From Larix sibirica (lineage: Eukaryota; Streptophyta; Pinopsida; Pinales; Pinaceae), in the NCBI GenBank assembly GCA_004151065.3, contig NWUY0300018296.1, forward strand, positions 37,068-48,979: DNA of 11,912 nucleotides. The letters are read 5' to 3'. The notes under the pieces are model-generated. The model did not search any database and was not told the origin of the DNA. It saw only the letters and a list, made by a program, of their open reading frames with translations. Each line of letters begins with the position of its first letter. Position 1 is the stretch's first letter. Positions 8,451 through 11,912 of this stretch are shown piece by piece. Made by a program: the position numbers and the translations under genes.

Positions 8451-8595
8451 ATTACCACCACCATTAACAACAAATTATGTATTGAAAGCTTTTTGTTAGC
8501 AATTAATATTTTGCAGTTTTCTTAGCCCACTAAATTACCAATTCATTCTAAAGATGCATTTTTTATTACCACCACCATTAACAACAAATAATGTA
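8451..8595. repeat. Direct repeat just upstream of the LINE 5' end
   Basis: attaccaccaccattaacaa (8451-8470), continuing as caaattatgta, recurs 114 bp downstream at 8565-8595 with one or two mismatches. The second copy ends within about 10-15 bp of where the GC-richer LINE sequence begins. Confidence 0.85.
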
Positions 8596-8648
8596 TATTG
8601 GCATGGTGGAAGGAAAGTAGATTAGGAGAGCGGAGATGGAGGATCATC

Positions 8649-8656
8649 TAGGGTTT
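8649..8656 (+). promoter_or_regulatory. Telo-box-like TAGGGTTT in the LINE 5' UTR
   Basis: TAGGGTTT, the reverse of the plant telo-box AAACCCTA, lies about 45 nt from the element's 5' end. Two direct AAACCCTAA copies follow at 8967-8975 and 9014-9022, within the start of ORF1. Telo-boxes occur in promoters of plant growth genes and bind TRB-type proteins. A role in the internal promoter of the LINE is inference. Confidence 0.35.
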
Positions 8657-8865
8657 CGCAGGTAAGGTCTGGTTTCTTTGCTATTTTTGGCTGGGGAATT
8701 GGCGGAGATGTTTGGGTTCGGACGGTTTGAGGTCTTTTCAGTCTGCTGGATTTTTTGGCGTTTTCTTGGAGGGTTGGGACAGCTGGATCCCACTGAGTGT
8801 GGTGTCACTGTCACAATTATTTCATCGGACAGGTTGTTGTCACCGGCTAGGCCGGTCTTGGGGTT

Positions 8866-10376
8866 ATGTGTTCACTTGATGGGGGGTCTCGTCCCCTTTC
8901 GCCCCATTTTCTCGGCTGTGTGGCTGGAGAGTCGTCTGCCCATCCCTTTGGTCATGGCCATGGCGGAAACCCTAACCTGTCTGGTAAGAGTGCAAAAGGT
9001 AGACGAAGGACGAAAACCCTAAAGGCTAGAGAACAGGTGGATCGGTTTGTTATTCCTGCGGGTGCTCACCTGGACAGAGTTGAAATGCTGGTGGAGCGAG
9101 CGCTGGTGGGCCATTTAGAGTTTGCTTCTGGTTCTAAGGTTGAGATAGTCGAGTGGGTTAAGGAAAATTGGTCGCCGTTGTTGGGTAACACTCCTCGGGT
9201 GAATATGCTGGTGAACCGTTGGATTCTGTTCATATTCCCATCGTTGGAGGCTTTGGCTCGTATTTTGGAGGGGACTTGGCTGTTTAAAAACGGTTCCCTA
9301 AACCTCAAGCATTGACATATCGCCTTTGATCCTGTGCATGAACGGCAGGGTATCCGCCATCTTTGGATGTTGGTCCCTGGGCTCCCAATCGAAGTTTGGA
9401 CAGAGGAGACAGTTGTTGGGCTGGCTAATTCGGTGGGAAGGTGCATTAGGGTTGATAAAAACTCTATATTTGGCATCGATAGGCGGTATGCGAAGGTGCT
9501 TGTGGAAATTGACCTTAGTCTTGGTTTGCCGGCTGATATTGAAGTTGTGTGGGACGAACGCAACTGGACACAGCGGCTGGATTTATTCCGGATTCCATTT
9601 CGTTGTTTTCATTGTCGGGAGGTAGGGCATGTGCTGGCAAAATGTCCAAACTTTCGAACTGTCCAGAAGGTTTCGTGTCGCCGGGAAACCATGTCAATTC
9701 CTCCACCTACATTGGCTTCTCCGAAGATGGTATCCACGAAGGCGTCCTTGCCTGGTAAGTTATTTGTCCCTCCGGTTTCTGCATACTCGGATCTTACTAA
9801 GGAAGAGCTTGATTTTATTTCTGCTAAGGAGGTTGATTTGGATAGGAGGATCTCTTTGGGGGTTGTTAAGCTGAGACATGGTTTATCCTCTCCAGTGTCT
9901 TGTTCGGGGTCTGTCTTAGTTGATACGGGTCCTGTTCCTGTCACTGGGGTTTCTTCTAGCCCATGTATGTGTCCGAGCTCCCAATTGGTAGTTCCACTTT
10001 CTGGAGGGTTTTCCTTGGTCTCTGATAGATCCGCACCCCCTCTCCATCTGCTAATACTGGGGATGATAAGGCTGGTTTTATGTCTGATAAACCTATGGAA
10101 GCTGTGGTTTCTGATTGCTTGGGGGATAATGTTGCGAAGGGGGATTTAGGGTTAGCACCTTTGGATATTTTTTCAAAAAATCCGTCAAGTGATGCTGAAG
10201 TGTTGCCTATTAATCCTAGATTTCAGAATGTGACGATAAGAAAAGGGAAAAAGAAGAATAAGACTCCGTTACTTGAGTCTTTGCAGTCTGCTGGTTCCTC
10301 GGAAGGTGTTGGGGTTTTTGATGGAGGTGATGTATTGGGTCTTAGAGCACAGAGTCCCAATCTGGGGGTTTCTTAA
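8866..10376 (+). pseudogene. LINE ORF1 (gag-like, CCHC zinc knuckle), one stop and one frameshift
   Basis: ORF1 proteins of plant L1 elements bind element RNA. Starting at the ATG at 8866, the protein has a basic patch (GKSAKGRRRTKTLKAR, about residues 41-56), a DUF4283-like RNA-binding region (from about VDRFVIPAGAHLDRVEMLVE through PGLPIEVWTEETVVGLAN to VLVEIDLS), and a CCHC knuckle CFHCREVGHVLAKC (9604-9645). A low-complexity Ser/Pro/Val tail and a lysine cluster (RKGKKKNK, about 10230-10260) follow. Two lesions break it. A TGA at 9313-9315 replaces what is probably a Trp codon, and the frame resumes without a shift. A one-base loss, most likely in the C run at 10036-10040, then moves the frame to the one ending at the TAA at 10374-10376. 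Without these it would be about 500 residues. The start is the first ATG after in-frame stops at 8728, 8791 and 8848. Confidence 0.8.
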
Positions 10377-11912
10377 TGTCTTTTATTTCCCTGAATGCTC
10401 GTGGGTTGGGTGGGGTTTTGCGGGCTAGGGCCCTCTCCAACTTGTTTCATGCTACTAGTCCGGGTTTAATTTTTATCCAAGAAACTATGTGCTCTTGTTC
10501 GGATGCGGTTTTTAAGATTGGGAGTCTGTTACCTCATTGGGAGGTCTTTGCGATGGATGCTTCCGGACTATCGGGGGGATTAGTCGTCGCTTGGGACCCT
10601 CAGCTATTTATTTTTAAAGCTTTCAGGTCACAGTGGGGGATTCTTCTGAAAGGTCATTGTGTTGGGATGAACACAAGTTTATCGGTTTTCAACTGTTATG
10701 CTCCCTATGCAAATCGGCATATCTTTTGGGATTCACTCTCTGATTCAGGTCTTTTAAATGATGAGAATCTCATTTTCGCTGGAGATTTAAATTTTACTGT
10801 ATCTCCCTCGGAAATTTGGGGGAAAAAATCTAGACTGGATCCCTTGGCGGATTTTTTCAGGAATTTTCTGAGAGATCATGATTTTATGGATGTCATGGCT
10901 TCTAAATTATGCCCTACTTGGAGCAATGGTAGAGGGGGAGATGCTGGTGTACATAAACGGCTTGACCGTTTCTTGGTAAAGGCTCCTTTGTTGGGAAAGT
11001 TTCATAGATACCGCTCCTGGGTTCATGGTCAAAAATTCTCTGATCACTGGCCCATCCTGTTTCAGTTCGATGATATTGGGGTGAAATCATGTGTTCCTTT
11101 TAAATTTAACAATTCATGGTTGTTGGATGAAGATTTCTGTAAGGTGGTTCGTGATTTCTGGGCTTCTGCTGTGGTGGTTGGGGATAACCCGTTAGATATT
11201 TTCTATAATAAGATGAGGGACCTTAAAAGAGTAGTGATTGAATGGATCAAGATTAAAAAGGAAAATGATAAGAGAGATCTGGTATCTCTAGAAGAAGATA
11301 TTCATATGTTATATAAGGAGAATTTTGTTGAAAAGCTGTCAAAGGAAGAATTTGAGGTTGTCAAGTTACTTGAGAAAAGAAGAGATGATATTCTCTTGAA
11401 GGAGGAGATGGAATGGAGGTTAAAGAGTAGGGCTCTGTGGGTTAAATTTGGAGATCATAACACAAAGTTTTTTCACTCCTTTGCTTCGGCTCGTCGTAAT
11501 CAAAATTCAATTTGGGAACTGAAAGATGCTGGTAGTAATCGTTGCTCCGGAAATGAGGCGCTGAAGCTTGAAGCCGTGAATCATTTTGGGAATATTTACA
11601 AAGATGATGGCTCTGGTATTTTGATGGAACAAATTAGAATTGCGGAATTGTTCCCCAGGTTCTTCACTGATGAGGAGGCTGTAGCTCTTGGCAGAGAGGT
11701 TACTATTGAAGAGGTGGAGAATACTTTACATCTCTTTGCTCGTGAGAAAAGCCCGGGATTTGACGGGTGGCCAGTTGAGATTTTTTCTCACTTCTTTGAG
11801 GTTATGGGGCCTGAGTTGCTGAGTATGGTGGAACATACCCGACTGCATGGCTTCACCTCAGGTGCATTAAATTCTTCTTTTGTGACGCTGATACCAAAGA
11901 AGAGCAATCCTG
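10376..11912 (+). CDS. LINE ORF2: endonuclease and start of reverse transcriptase (partial)
   Basis: ORF2 nicks target DNA and copies the element RNA from the nick. Its ATG overlaps the ORF1 stop as TAATG (10374-10378), suggesting reinitiation or coupled translation. The frame is open for all 512 codons to the window edge. The endonuclease/exonuclease/phosphatase domain occupies residues 1-228: LNARGLGG (Asn7), FIQETM (Glu36), NCYAPY (106-111), AGDLNF (Asp137, Asn139), RLDRFLV (195-201) and FSDHWPIL (Asp223, His224). All expected catalytic positions are present. A Lys/Glu-rich helical linker follows (about 280-350). Then come the conserved pre-RT block ALWVKFGDHNTKFFHSFA (353-370), NHFGNIYKDDGSG, EKSPGFDGWPVEIF (457-470) and SFVTLIPKK (501-509), which open the RT palm. 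The YxDD active site would lie downstream of the window. Nothing here is broken. Confidence 0.93.
   Translation, partial: MSFISLNARGLGGVLRARALSNLFHATSPGLIFIQETMCSCSDAVFKIGSLLPHWEVFAMDASGLSGGLVVAWDPQLFIFKAFRSQWGILLKGHCVGMNTSLSVFNCYAPYANRHIFWDSLSDSGLLNDENLIFAGDLNFTVSPSEIWGKKSRLDPLADFFRNFLRDHDFMDVMASKLCPTWSNGRGGDAGVHKRLDRFLVKAPLLGKFHRYRSWVHGQKFSDHWPILFQFDDIGVKSCVPFKFNNSWLLDEDFCKVVRDFWASAVVVGDNPLDIFYNKMRDLKRVVIEWIKIKKENDKRDLVSLEEDIHMLYKENFVEKLSKEEFEVVKLLEKRRDDILLKEEMEWRLKSRALWVKFGDHNTKFFHSFASARRNQNSIWELKDAGSNRCSGNEALKLEAVNHFGNIYKDDGSGILMEQIRIAELFPRFFTDEEAVALGREVTIEEVENTLHLFAREKSPGFDGWPVEIFSHFFEVMGPELLSMVEHTRLHGFTSGALNSSFVTLIPKKSNP

Larger units (their letters stand above)
7707..8603. other. Intergenic region between the E2 promoter and the LINE
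   Basis: No gene is recognised. It holds a 22-bp tandem repeat (8005-8048), an imperfect inverted repeat (8115-8170), a direct repeat (8451-8481 and 8565-8595) and a candidate orphan exon-like segment (8278-8330). GC content rises abruptly after about 8605, marking the LINE. Confidence 0.6.
8604..11912 (+). mobile_element. L1-type LINE retrotransposon, 5' part, continues past the window
   Basis: A non-LTR retrotransposon with a 5' UTR of about 260 nt (8604-8865), ORF1 (8866-10376, broken) and ORF2 (from 10376, open to the edge). The base composition is clearly GC-richer than the AT-rich flank, and the left boundary is placed near 8604 by that change and the end of a flanking repeat. No 5' LTR is present, and the ORF1 zinc knuckle, ORF2 apurinic-type endonuclease and RT order are those of plant L1 elements. 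The RT core, RNase H, 3' UTR, poly(A) tail and target-site duplication would lie beyond 11912. The low number of lesions suggests a recent insertion. Confidence 0.9.

Noticed and set aside
8636-8662. Mini-ORF MEDHLGFRR followed by a CAG|GTAAGG donor, as a spliced first exon of ORF1
   Set aside because: I tested three upstream AG acceptors. The two nearest ORF1 are out of phase, and the in-phase one near 8741 meets stops before 8866. It may be an upstream ORF only.
8678-9022. 114-codon + strand open frame over the LINE 5' UTR and ORF1 start
   Set aside because: It begins at a TTG, overlaps the better-supported ORF1 frame and has no recognisable domain.
9066-9944. Long - strand open frames of 165 and 111 codons
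   Set aside because: They are antisense shadows of LINE ORF1, which has a clear zinc knuckle and family match on the + strand.
1-11912. CRISPR array, bacterial operon, tRNA or rRNA gene
   Set aside because: There are no regularly spaced identical repeats with unique spacers, no cloverleaf recognised by eye, and the intron-containing gene and LINEs indicate a plant nuclear genome.

Overview
The window reads as nuclear DNA of a seed plant. It is mostly AT-rich, repeat-laden, non-coding sequence with one intron-containing protein gene and several retrotransposons of different ages. The evidence for a plant is a five-exon RAD6/UBC2-type gene with ordinary GT-AG introns, an L1-type LINE whose ORF1 ends in a CCHC zinc knuckle, and an older LINE with an RNase H domain fused behind the reverse transcriptase, as plant L1 elements have. 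The density of decayed elements and tandem duplications would suit a large genome such as a gymnosperm, but that is inference.

Layout. (1) 1-470: decayed 3' end of a non-LTR reverse-transcriptase ORF, + strand. (2) 553-762: tandem duplication of about 105 bp. (3) 1362-1420: compound (TG)9(GA)20 microsatellite. (4) 1445-2790: decayed C-terminal half of an L1-like ORF2 (zf-RVT plus RNase H), + strand, with frameshifts, stops and lost catalytic residues. (5) 3185-3560: decayed Ty3/Gypsy-like gag fragment, - strand. (6) 4319-4827: tandem dimer of a 250-bp AT-rich unit. (7) 5745-7552, - strand: a complete ubiquitin-conjugating enzyme gene of the RAD6/UBC2 class. Its five exons splice to exactly 152 codons with Cys at residue 88. 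A TATA box and CCAAT box lie upstream at 7676-7706. Its introns carry a 41-bp tandem duplication that copies a splice acceptor, a 47-bp tandem dimer and a long hairpin. (8) 7707-8603: intergenic, with small repeats. (9) 8604-11912: 5' part of a young, GC-richer L1-type LINE, + strand. ORF1 has one nonsense codon and one 1-nt frameshift. ORF2 opens through a TAATG overlap and stays open for 512 codons to the window edge, covering the whole endonuclease and the start of the reverse transcriptase.

The E2 gene and the elements are not functionally linked. The LINE lies about 1 kb upstream of the E2 gene and is transcribed away from it. I found no evidence of an undescribed multi-gene system. The points most worth a second look are the duplicated splice acceptor in intron 3, the intron 2 hairpin, the altered N-terminus of the E2, and the near-intact LINE.
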